Source: CAXTSE01 sp035554115
Lineage (GTDB): Bacteria > Actinomycetota > Actinomycetes > Actinomycetales > Microbacteriaceae
Reading direction: 5' to 3'
Length of the DNA stretch: 22,225 nt
Assembly: GCA_035554115.1 (NCBI GenBank)
Contig: DATMIW010000063.1
Coordinates: forward strand, 1 to 22,225
A program made the translations under genes and the position numbers. The notes beneath the pieces are model-generated. The model ran no database searches. It was not told the origin of the DNA and saw nothing but the letters and a program-made list of their open reading frames with translations. This document shows, one piece after another, positions 12,728 through 19,381 of the stretch (its first letter is position 1; each line of letters begins with the position of its first letter).

Positions 12728-15607
12728 GTGAAGATCGGACTGTTCGGCGGCTGGCGCGTCGAGCAATCCGGTCAGCCGCTGTCGATTGCGGGCGGGCGGC
12801 AGCGCGGCCTCCTGTTCCGGCTCGCGCTGGAGACAGGCTCCGCCGTTGGGTATCGAGCCCTTGCCGAAGACCTGTGGTCCCTGGATGTCCCAGAAAATCC
12901 ACGTGCCGCTCTGCAGTCTTTGGTGTCGCGGCTGCGCCCGCAGCTCCCCGACGGCATTCTCGAATCCGTGCCTGGCGGGTACCGTCTCGCACTTGCGCGT
13001 GACGACGTGGATGCCGTCCATTTCCAGGACCTGGTGGCAGACGCCCGCAATGCCTCACCGGGGCACGCGGCAAACGTCGCTCGCAGTGCGCTGCAGCTGT
13101 GGACGGGCGAGCCATGGGTCCCTGACGACGGGTACGACTGGTTTGCGCGAGCTTTGGCCGACGACCGCAGGGTTGCCCTCCAGCTGGCAGACGCCGACGA
13201 CTTATCGGCGACGGATCAGGCACTGATCCCGGCCAACCTCACCGGCCTGATCGGTCGTGATGCCGAATTGGCAACGGTTGACCAGCAGCTCGACCGTTCC
13301 CGCATTGTCACGATCCTCGGTACGGGTGGGGCAGGCAAGACACGGCTGGCCGAAGAAGCCGCCCGTCAACGCGGTGGCGCGGTCCTCGTCGAGTGGGCAC
13401 CGGTCGGGGCCGACGACCTGTGGGCGACGATTGCGACGGCTCTCGGCCGCGATGTGCGGGCCGCAGAGTCTCCTCCCACCACAACGTCGCCTCGCGAGCG
13501 TGCGCTCGCATCCCTTGCGGGCAGGGACATTTTGCTTGTCCTCGACAATTGCGAGCATGTGATCGCCGCCGCTGCTGACGTTGTCCACGAGATGTCCCTG
13601 GCGATGCCGCGATTGCGCATTCTCGCGACGAGCCGCGAACCTTTGGGTGTCCTCGGCGAGGCATTTGTGCCGCTCGGCCCATTGACCGCTGAATCCGCCG
13701 CACGGTTGTTCGATGAACGCGTGCGGGCTGCGCGGGGAGTCTCCATCGGCAAAGACGAGGCGGATGCTGCCAGGCGTATCCAGAGCCGGCTCGACGGGCT
13801 GCCGCTCGCCCTCGAACTCGCGGCGGCCAAAGCACGCACCCTCACGCTCGACGAGATCGCCACGGGGCTCGATGACCGTTTCGCGCTTCTCACGAGTGGG
13901 CCGCGCACGGTACTGCCACGACACCAAACCCTGCGGGCTCTCGTCGACTGGAGCTGGGACCTTCTTGAGGCCGGCGAGCGGACGATGTTGGATGCATTGG
14001 CCACCTACCCTGCAGGCGTCGCGACAAGCGATTCGGGTGCCGTAGCTACCGCACATGGAGGCCGGGTCTCCGACATCGATGCGCTTGTCGACAAGTCACT
14101 TGTCCAGCGCGGGGGCGGCCGTTTCCGCATGCTCGAGACGATCCGCGAGTACTGCCTCGAACGGCTAACAATGAGCGGCGAATTGCTCGCTCATCAGGAG
14201 GCACAGTCGGGATGGCTGGGTCGCGCTGCCATGGAGCACGATGCGCTTCTGCGCGGTCCCGGCATCCATTCTGCGCTCGCATGGTTTGACGCCGAGTCGG
14301 ACAACATCATCGCGGCACTTCGGGCATCGATCGCGGATCGTCGACGCGGCGATGTGCTGCGACTAGCCGCAGGCACCACCTGGTATTGGATTCTGCGCGA
14401 TCAGAATGACGAGGCCAAGACGTGGCTGGACGCGACAGCGCAATTCGTGCAGGAGGAGGTGGGCGGCCTTGAGGCGTCGGACGAAGCTGTCTTCGTCCAG
14501 GGTGCGGCTCTTCTCGCTGAGGTATTCAGGTCATTCGGAGTTGATGACCCGTCCCCCACCCTGACGGTTTCTACCCAGGAGAATCGTGCGGCGTTCATGG
14601 CTCGCGCCGCGGCGAGCTCTCACGATCTTCTGCAGGTGATGCCGATCATTATCGAGGCGTTTTCCGCGGCAATCGATCGCGGCGGGGCATCGGCACAATT
14701 CGTCACACTCCCCGCCGACCCCGACCACAGGCGCAGCGAATGGGCGAACGCCGCTCTTGCCGTCGGGGCAGCTGTTCTCGCCCACAATCGCGGAGACATT
14801 GCTGAACTCGGCAGTCGAAGCGCCGCCGGTCTTGTCGGCTTTACAGACACCGGGGACACGTGGGGGTTGGCTTTAGCGCAACAGATGCGCGCCGAATGGT
14901 TGTCGGTGACCGGTCAGCTCGCTGAAGCTCTGGCAATGACGGATCTGGCCACGGAAACTCTGCGCACCGTCACGTCTTCGCGCGATCTGCAACAGCAGCA
15001 GGGCCTTGCCCTGTCGTTGCTCGTCAAGTTGGGCCGCATAGATGAGGCGCGGGAACGCGCACGCCAACTGCGCCAGGAGGCGCAGGAGACCGGGTCTGTC
15101 ATGGCGCAGCTGCTTGCCACGACGGGGTCAGCGCTCCTCGCGATTCAGTTGGGCGATTCCGCGTTCGCGGCTGAGTGTGTCGACACCCTGGAGCCGATGC
15201 TGGAGGAATGGCCGAAGCCTCCCCCTCAGCTATCCGCTCTGGTCGACATGGCCCGCGGTGGGCGGTTACGTCTTGCCGGAGATCTCGACGGTGCGGAGGT
15301 TTATCTGAGATCGGCTGCCGATGCCGCTGTGGGCAGCCGCGACCATCCCGTCATGGCTGCCGTCGCAATCGCTGTCGGATGCCTCGCCCTCGAGCGCGGA
15401 GATCTGGGTGCGGTCGCCCAGGCACTTTCGGTTGCGGTGAGTCTGCGTGGCGCCGCCGACCCCCACGAACCGGGGGAGCGCCGACTGCGTGCTGCACTAG
15501 CCTTGGGCCGAAAAGCATCGAGCTCCGCCCTCGCCCTGTCAGGGGCGACAGCGGAGCTCGACCAGTCGGAGGCCGCGGTGGCTCTCGGTCAGATCTTGCG
15601 TCGGTAA
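12728..15607 (+). CDS. SARP/AfsR-like STAND-class transcriptional regulator
   Basis: A 959-residue protein. Residues 1-~90 form an OmpR-type winged helix (KIGLFGGWRVEQSGQPLSI, LAEDLWSLDVPENPRAALQSLVSRLRPQL, SVPGGYRLAL). A short stretch resembling the first half of a bacterial transcriptional activation domain follows (~90-165, SALQLWTGEPW). Then comes an NTPase module: LIGRDAEL, Walker A GTGGAGKT at 198-205, Walker B LLVLDNCEHV around Asp273, ATSREPLGVLGE, GLPLALELAAAKA, and VDKSLVQRGGGRFRMLETIREYCLERL. The C-terminal ~450 residues are helical and probably TPR-like. SARPs bind heptameric direct repeats at 11-bp spacing and activate antibiotic or export genes; NTP binding controls STAND switches. 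Promoter geometry sets the start at GTG 12728, which removes 17 unconserved residues. It converges with the exporter genes, overlapping by 19 bp. The target is unproven. Confidence 0.88.
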   Translation: MKIGLFGGWRVEQSGQPLSIAGGRQRGLLFRLALETGSAVGYRALAEDLWSLDVPENPRAALQSLVSRLRPQLPDGILESVPGGYRLALARDDVDAVHFQDLVADARNASPGHAANVARSALQLWTGEPWVPDDGYDWFARALADDRRVALQLADADDLSATDQALIPANLTGLIGRDAELATVDQQLDRSRIVTILGTGGAGKTRLAEEAARQRGGAVLVEWAPVGADDLWATIATALGRDVRAAESPPTTTSPRERALASLAGRDILLVLDNCEHVIAAAADVVHEMSLAMPRLRILATSREPLGVLGEAFVPLGPLTAESAARLFDERVRAARGVSIGKDEADAARRIQSRLDGLPLALELAAAKARTLTLDEIATGLDDRFALLTSGPRTVLPRHQTLRALVDWSWDLLEAGERTMLDALATYPAGVATSDSGAVATAHGGRVSDIDALVDKSLVQRGGGRFRMLETIREYCLERLTMSGELLAHQEAQSGWLGRAAMEHDALLRGPGIHSALAWFDAESDNIIAALRASIADRRRGDVLRLAAGTTWYWILRDQNDEAKTWLDATAQFVQEEVGGLEASDEAVFVQGAALLAEVFRSFGVDDPSPTLTVSTQENRAAFMARAAASSHDLLQVMPIIIEAFSAAIDRGGASAQFVTLPADPDHRRSEWANAALAVGAAVLAHNRGDIAELGSRSAAGLVGFTDTGDTWGLALAQQMRAEWLSVTGQLAEALAMTDLATETLRTVTSSRDLQQQQGLALSLLVKLGRIDEARERARQLRQEAQETGSVMAQLLATTGSALLAIQLGDSAFAAECVDTLEPMLEEWPKPPPQLSALVDMARGGRLRLAGDLDGAEVYLRSAADAAVGSRDHPVMAAVAIAVGCLALERGDLGAVAQALSVAVSLRGAADPHEPGERRLRAALALGRKASSSALALSGATAELDQSEAAVALGQILRR
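15511..15560 (-). terminator. Intrinsic terminator of the ABC exporter operon, inside the SARP-like gene
   Basis: CGAGCTCCGC (15519-15528) pairs perfectly with GCGGAGCTCG (15551-15560), and TCGCCC/GGGCGA pair inside, separated by a 2x2 internal loop. Read on the minus strand, the hairpin begins 29 nt after the exporter permease stop and is followed by ATGCTTTTCGG, with a TTTT run. On the plus strand it lies in the last 30 codons of the SARP-like gene and is followed by no T-run. Confidence 0.65.
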
Positions 15608-16359
15608 GCCCAGGCCGCAAGCGGGAAGAAGACCCCCACCAGCACGACGCAGCTGATCAGCACCCAGCCGACCTCGCTTCCCAGGCTCGTGCCGGGCGCC
15701 ATGATGTTGGGCCCCACGAGTAGTCCGCGCATCGCTTCGATCACATGTGTGACCGGGTTGATGGCGACCCAGCCCTGCAACCAATCCGGGAGTGTCGAGG
15801 CGGGAACGAAGGTTGACGATCCGAAGGTCAGCGGGAACACGAAGAGGAATGACAGCCCCTGCACGGCCCCGGAGCTGCGCGCCAGCATTCCGACAAGCAC
15901 TGACACCCAGCACAGGCTGACCGCGAACACGATCATGAGCACGATCGCGAAGATGACGTCGTACCAGGGCGTCTGGAAGCGGAACCCGATGATCGCACCG
16001 AACCCGAGGCTGACCCCCACCGCGATGGCATGGCGCACGATGTCACCCGTGACCGCACCGAAGAGCGGAGCCGATCGCGCGATGGGCAGAGAACGGAACC
16101 TGTCGAAGACCCCGTTCTTCAGGTCGGTGTTGAGATTCACGCCGATTGTCATCGAGGTGAACATGATCGTCTGCACAATGATGCCCGGCAGAGCGAACTG
16201 CAGGTAATCGGACGTGTTGCCGGCGACAGCGCCACCAAAAATGAACACGAACAGCACGGTCATGATGATCGGCTGGACTGTGACGTCGATGAACTGTTCG
16301 GGATTGCGGAACATCTTGGTGACCGTGCGGCGAGCCAGCACAAGTGAGTCGTGAATCAT
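15589..16359 (-). CDS. ABC-2 type transporter permease (DrrB-like)
   Basis: A 256-residue membrane protein of the ABC-2 family. The cytoplasmic N-terminus (MIHDSLVLARRTVTKMFRNPEQFIDVTVQPIIMTVLF) matches DrrB-type permeases. About six hydrophobic helices follow; the conserved mid-segment LNTDLKNGVFDRFRSLPIARSAPLFGAV is the hallmark amphipathic region, and FVFPLTFGSSTFVPASTLPDWLQGWVAINPVTHVIEAMRGLLVG is typical near the C-terminus. It would form the membrane channel with the ATPase encoded just upstream; DrrAB-type pumps export hydrophobic compounds such as anthracyclines. ATG 16359 overlaps the ATPase stop (ATGA), with GGAGCG as ribosome binding site. The substrate cannot be told from sequence. 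Confidence 0.92.
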   Translation of the reverse strand: MIHDSLVLARRTVTKMFRNPEQFIDVTVQPIIMTVLFVFIFGGAVAGNTSDYLQFALPGIIVQTIMFTSMTIGVNLNTDLKNGVFDRFRSLPIARSAPLFGAVTGDIVRHAIAVGVSLGFGAIIGFRFQTPWYDVIFAIVLMIVFAVSLCWVSVLVGMLARSSGAVQGLSFLFVFPLTFGSSTFVPASTLPDWLQGWVAINPVTHVIEAMRGLLVGPNIMAPGTSLGSEVGWVLISCVVLVGVFFPLAAWAYRRKI

Positions 16360-17321
16360 CGCTTCGCTCCTTCGGTCGAGCCTGTTGAGACCGCCTCATG
16401 CCCCGTTAACGCGTAAAACACCTCGTCGAGCGACGGCAGTCGCAGAGACAACTCCGTCACGGCAATCCCGGCGGCCCCAAGCTTGGCGACGACCGCCGTA
16501 AGGGCGGCATCGTCGGCGACGGGCACCGACACAAGGCCAGGTGCCGGATGCTCAGGTGCGCGAGTGCCGACCTCTGCGAGCAGAGCCGTTACCCGACCGA
16601 GGTTGGCGGTGGATGCCGGGCGCACCTCAAGGGTCTGACCACCGAGCTCTCGCTTCAACCCCTCCGGGGTGTCATGGGCGATCACCCTGCCGTGGTCGAT
16701 CACGCTGATCTCCTCGGCGAGAGCATCGGCCTCTTCGAGATATTGGGTGGTGAGCAGCACGGTGGTGCCTTGGCGGGTCAGCTCTCGTACCATCTCCCAC
16801 ACGTCGTCGCGCTTGGACGGGTCGAGGCCTGTCGTCGGTTCGTCGAGGTACACGACGCTGGGGCGTCCGACGAGGGAGGCCGCGAGGTCGAGTCGTCGCC
16901 GCATCCCGCCGGAGTAGGTCTTGGCCAGGCGTTTTCCGGCGTCGGTGAGCTCAAACTGCCCGAGGAGCTCGGTCGCCCGCACTCGGGCTTGCGAGGCACT
17001 GAGGTGCAGCAGCTGGCCGATCATCACGAGGTTTTCGATGCCGGTCAGATCTTCGTCAACGCTCGCGTACTGGCCGGTGAGGCCGATAGCCCGGCGTACC
17101 GCCGCCGAATCGCGCAGCACATCGTGGCCGGCGACCCGTGCTGTTCCTGCGTCGGGCTTCAGCAGCGTTGCCAGGACGCGAACGGCCGTGGTCTTGCCGG
17201 CTCCGTTCGGGCCGAGCACCCCGAGCACGCGACCTTCTTCGACCAGGAGGTCAACGCCAGCGAGAGCCTGGGTTTTTCCAAATCGTTTCGTGAGGCCGTG
17301 GGCCTCGATGGCATATGTCAT
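16356..17321 (-). CDS. ABC transporter ATP-binding protein (DrrA family)
   Basis: A 321-residue ATPase subunit. Walker A GPNGAGKT is at residues 37-44; Q-loop region LTGQYASVDEDLTGIENL; signature YSGGMRRRLDLAASL; Walker B VVYLDEPTTGLDP; H-loop-type LLTTQYLEEADALA, where Gln replaces the usual His, as is common in DrrA relatives. The C-terminal extension (DUF4162-like) ends LRLPSLDEVFYALTGHEA, a DrrA hallmark. The last residues VSTGSTEGAKR come from an interspersed repeat (16373-16392). It is the first gene of a two-gene operon with the permease. Three TGACAG repeats lie 25-51 nt upstream; no clear Shine-Dalgarno sequence or -10 precedes ATG 17321. An antibiotic or lipid exporter is likely. 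Confidence 0.93.
   Translation of the reverse strand: MTYAIEAHGLTKRFGKTQALAGVDLLVEEGRVLGVLGPNGAGKTTAVRVLATLLKPDAGTARVAGHDVLRDSAAVRRAIGLTGQYASVDEDLTGIENLVMIGQLLHLSASQARVRATELLGQFELTDAGKRLAKTYSGGMRRRLDLAASLVGRPSVVYLDEPTTGLDPSKRDDVWEMVRELTRQGTTVLLTTQYLEEADALAEEISVIDHGRVIAHDTPEGLKRELGGQTLEVRPASTANLGRVTALLAEVGTRAPEHPAPGLVSVPVADDAALTAVVAKLGAAGIAVTELSLRLPSLDEVFYALTGHEAVSTGSTEGAKR
16373..16392. repeat. Interspersed repeat copy inside the ATPase C-terminus
   Basis: CGGTCGAGCCTGTTGAGACC at 16373-16392 matches the repeat at 19325-19381 with two differences in the shared core. It is read through in frame on the minus strand and encodes VSTGST near the ATPase C-terminus. A partial copy (GGTCGAGCCTG) lies at 17324-17334, just before the same gene's start codon. 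Confidence 0.6.
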
Positions 17322-17345
17322 GCGGTCGAGCCTGCCAGTTGGGCT

Positions 17346-17372
17346 CTGTCACGGCGCTGTCAGGCGCTGTCA
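17346..17372 (-). promoter_or_regulatory. Three phased TGACAG direct repeats upstream of the ABC exporter
   Basis: On the minus strand TGACAG occurs at 17372-17367, 17362-17357 and 17351-17346, with steps of 10 and 11 bp; the first two are part of identical TGACAGCGCC decamers. Same-face direct repeats of this period are typical of SARP-type activator sites. They sit 25 to 51 nt upstream of the ATPase start, and 46-72 nt upstream of the leuA leader start on the other strand. Confidence 0.5.
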
Positions 17373-17405
17373 TCGGCCGTCGCCCCCGTGGGGAGCCTCC
17401 GGTGC

Positions 17406-17417
17406 TACCCTTATTGG
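17406..17417 (+). promoter_or_regulatory. Leaderless-type -10 of the leuA leader transcript
   Basis: TACCCT (17406-17411), 6 nt, then ATG 17418 of the leader peptide. No clear -35; a CCCC-cgt-GGGG inverted repeat (about 17384-17394) lies just upstream and could be a protein site. Confidence 0.6.
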
Positions 17418-17462
17418 ATGCGTTTGGGTCTGCTTCTTCTTAGCTGCCGCGACGAGGTCTAG
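17418..17462 (+). CDS. Leucine-rich leader peptide of leuA
   Basis: A 14-codon reading frame, MRLGLLLLSCRDEV then TAG, ending 69 nt before leuA. Five of the 14 codons are Leu (TTG, CTG, CTT, CTT, CTT); CTT is not a favoured Leu codon in neighbouring genes, where CTC and CTG dominate, which would make stalling more sensitive. Leucine leader peptides before leuA are known in Actinobacteria. Its own start is 6 nt after a TACCCT -10, so it would be translated from a leaderless 5' end. The 5' arm of the downstream hairpin overlaps its last codons. Its function would be to sense leucyl-tRNA through ribosome position. Confidence 0.82.
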   Translation: MRLGLLLLSCRDEV

Positions 17463-17521
17463 TTCTTCGGCCTCCCTCGTCGCGGAGTTTGTCGTTGGCT
17501 GACACCCTTTTCGACTTGAGG
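17447..17521 (+). promoter_or_regulatory. leuA attenuator: competing RNA helices controlling the ribosome binding site
   Basis: Helix A: CCGCGACGAGG (17447-17457) pairs perfectly with CCTCGTCGCGG (17475-17485). Helix B: CCTCGTCG (17475-17482) can instead pair with CGAC (17512-17515) and GAGG (17518-17521), with a 2-nt bulge; GAGG is the leuA Shine-Dalgarno sequence. The two helices share 17475-17482 and exclude each other. Stalling at the early Leu codons would leave the 5' arm free, favour helix A and expose the ribosome binding site. A ribosome at the stop codon would cover the 5' arm and favour helix B. No T-run is present, so control is probably translational. Confidence 0.65.
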
Positions 17522-17531
17522 AATTAGAGCT

Positions 17532-19289
17532 ATGAAGAACACCCAGCAGCCTTCCGGACTGCCAATCCATCGCTATCGCCCCTACGCCGAGCAGTTCCCG
17601 ACGGCGCTGCCCGACCGCACGTGGCCCGACAAGGTCATTACGCAGGCACCCATTTGGTGCGCCGTCGACCTGCGCGACGGCAACCAGGCCCTCATTGATC
17701 CGATGAGCCCCGAGCGCAAGCGGATCATGTTCGATCTGCTCGTCAAAATGGGCTACAAGCAGATCGAGGTCGGGTTCCCCTCGGCAAGCCAGACGGATTT
17801 CGACTTCGTCCGGCAGCTCATCGACGAGGATCTGATTCCGGATGACGTGACGATCCAGGTGCTCACCCAGGCCCGCGAAGAACTCATCAAGCGCACTTAC
17901 GAAGCTGTCGCCGGTGCCAAGCAGGTCATCGTGCACCTCTACAACTCGACCAGCATTCTGCAGCGGGACGTGGTCTTCCGCACCGATAAGCAGGGCATTA
18001 TCGACATCGCCCTGCAGGGCGCGCGGTGGTGTCGTCAGTACGAGAAGACCATCCCCGAGACGACGGTCTTCTACGAGTACAGCCCCGAAAGCTTTACCGG
18101 CACCGAGCTGCCGTTCGCTGTCGACATCTGTAATCAGGTGCTCGAGGTTTTCGAACCGACACCGGATCGCAAGGTCGTCATCAACCTGCCCGCGACGGTC
18201 GAGATGGCCACCCCCAATGTCTACGCCGACGCCATCGAGTGGATGTCGCGCCACCTCGCTCACCGCGAGAACGTCGTTCTGAGCCTGCACCCGCACAACG
18301 ACCGCGGCACCGCTGTCGCGGCCGCGGAGCTCGGCTTCCAGGCTGGTGCCGACCGCATCGAGGGTTGCCTGTTCGGAAACGGCGAGCGCACCGGCAATGT
18401 CGACCTCGTCGCGCTGGGCATCAACCTGTTTACGCAGGGAATCGACCCGCAGATCGACTTCAGCGACCTCGACGAGGTGCGGCGCACCGCCGAATACTGC
18501 ACGCAGCTGAAGGTGCCTGAGCGCAGCGCCTGGGCTGGTGACCTGGTCTACACGGCCTTCTCGGGATCCCACCAAGACGCCATCAAAAAGGGCTTCGAAG
18601 CAATGGATGCCGAGGCAGCGCGCCGCGGAATCCCCGTCTCCGAACTCGAATGGGCGGTGCCGTATCTGCCCGTCGACCCGAAGGATCTGGGCCGTGGCTA
18701 TGAAGCCGTTGTGCGCGTCAACTCGCAGTCAGGCAAGGGCGGTGTCGCGTACCTGCTGAAGGCGGATCACGCCCTCGACCTGCCGCGCCGCCTGCAGATC
18801 GAGTTCTCGGGGGTTGTGCAATCTGCAACCGAGGCGTCAGGCAGTGAGGTGACGAGCGAACAGATCTGGGACATATTCCAAGACGAGTATCTGCCCGCAG
18901 CTCACGACCGCCCCGACGAGAAGTGGGGCCGGTACGAACTGCTGTCGACCCGCACGGCGAGCGAGCTGACCGGTTCGGTGACCCTCGACATCCGGCTGCG
19001 TGTCGACGATGTGGTGGAGCAGCAGACGGGTGTCGGCAACGGTCCTATTGCCGCGTTCCTCGAGATCATGAGCGAGCAGGGGCACACGATCAAGCTGTAC
19101 GACTACGTGGAGCACGCGCTCAGCGCGGGCGGCGACGCACAGGCCGCGGCCTATGTCGAGCTGCAGGTTGGGGACGTGCGCCTCTGGGGTGTCGGAATCG
19201 ATGCCGATATCTCGACCGCATCGCTGAAGGCTGTTGTGTCGGCAGTGAACCGCGCCGTGCGGTCGCGGGTTCCCGAGCTGACGCACTAG
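17532..19289 (+). CDS. leuA: 2-isopropylmalate synthase LeuA
   Basis: First committed enzyme of leucine biosynthesis: condenses acetyl-CoA with 2-oxoisovalerate. 585 residues, typical of the long actinobacterial form. The HMGL-like TIM barrel opens with IWCAVDLRDGNQALIDPMSPERK (Arg48, Asp49 in the metal/substrate site), then IEVGFPSASQTDFDFVRQ. LSLHPHNDRGTAVAAAELG supplies the metal-binding His pair, and GCLFGNGERTGNVDLVALG follows. The C-terminal LeuA dimer domain, usually the leucine feedback site, spans roughly residues 430-570 (SGSEVTSEQIWDIFQDEYLP, LDIRLRVDDVVEQQTGVGNGPIAAFLEIM). ATG 17532 lies 10 nt after GAGG (17518-17521). Regulation by leucine is suggested at two levels: the leader peptide and the regulatory domain. 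Confidence 0.96.
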   Translation: MKNTQQPSGLPIHRYRPYAEQFPTALPDRTWPDKVITQAPIWCAVDLRDGNQALIDPMSPERKRIMFDLLVKMGYKQIEVGFPSASQTDFDFVRQLIDEDLIPDDVTIQVLTQAREELIKRTYEAVAGAKQVIVHLYNSTSILQRDVVFRTDKQGIIDIALQGARWCRQYEKTIPETTVFYEYSPESFTGTELPFAVDICNQVLEVFEPTPDRKVVINLPATVEMATPNVYADAIEWMSRHLAHRENVVLSLHPHNDRGTAVAAAELGFQAGADRIEGCLFGNGERTGNVDLVALGINLFTQGIDPQIDFSDLDEVRRTAEYCTQLKVPERSAWAGDLVYTAFSGSHQDAIKKGFEAMDAEAARRGIPVSELEWAVPYLPVDPKDLGRGYEAVVRVNSQSGKGGVAYLLKADHALDLPRRLQIEFSGVVQSATEASGSEVTSEQIWDIFQDEYLPAAHDRPDEKWGRYELLSTRTASELTGSVTLDIRLRVDDVVEQQTGVGNGPIAAFLEIMSEQGHTIKLYDYVEHALSAGGDAQAAAYVELQVGDVRLWGVGIDADISTASLKAVVSAVNRAVRSRVPELTH

Positions 19290-19296
19290 CGGCCTT

Positions 19297-19381
19297 GATC
19301 TCGACAGGCTCGATCAGCGGCTACCCGCCGGTCGAGCTTGTCGAGACCTCCGTCATTCCGCCGGTCGAGCTTGTCGAGACC
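19297..19381. repeat. Cluster of three ~24-bp repeats between convergent leuA and NmrA-like gene
   Basis: Two identical 24-bp units (19325-19348 and 19358-19381, 33 bp apart; core GGTCGAGCTTGTCGAGACC) follow one inverted copy (19297-19320, 20 of 24 matches). The inverted and first direct copies can fold into a long hairpin just after the leuA stop and may end transcription. The second direct copy encodes the C-terminal residues of the NmrA-like protein on the minus strand. Confidence 0.8.

Noticed and set aside
17418..17531. T-box riboswitch controlling leuA
   Set aside because: No T-box consensus (TGGNACCGCG-like) or specifier stem is present; the leader peptide explains the region better.
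19297..19381. Short CRISPR array
   Set aside because: Only two direct copies with a 9-nt gap plus one inverted copy, no unique spacers of normal length and no cas genes.
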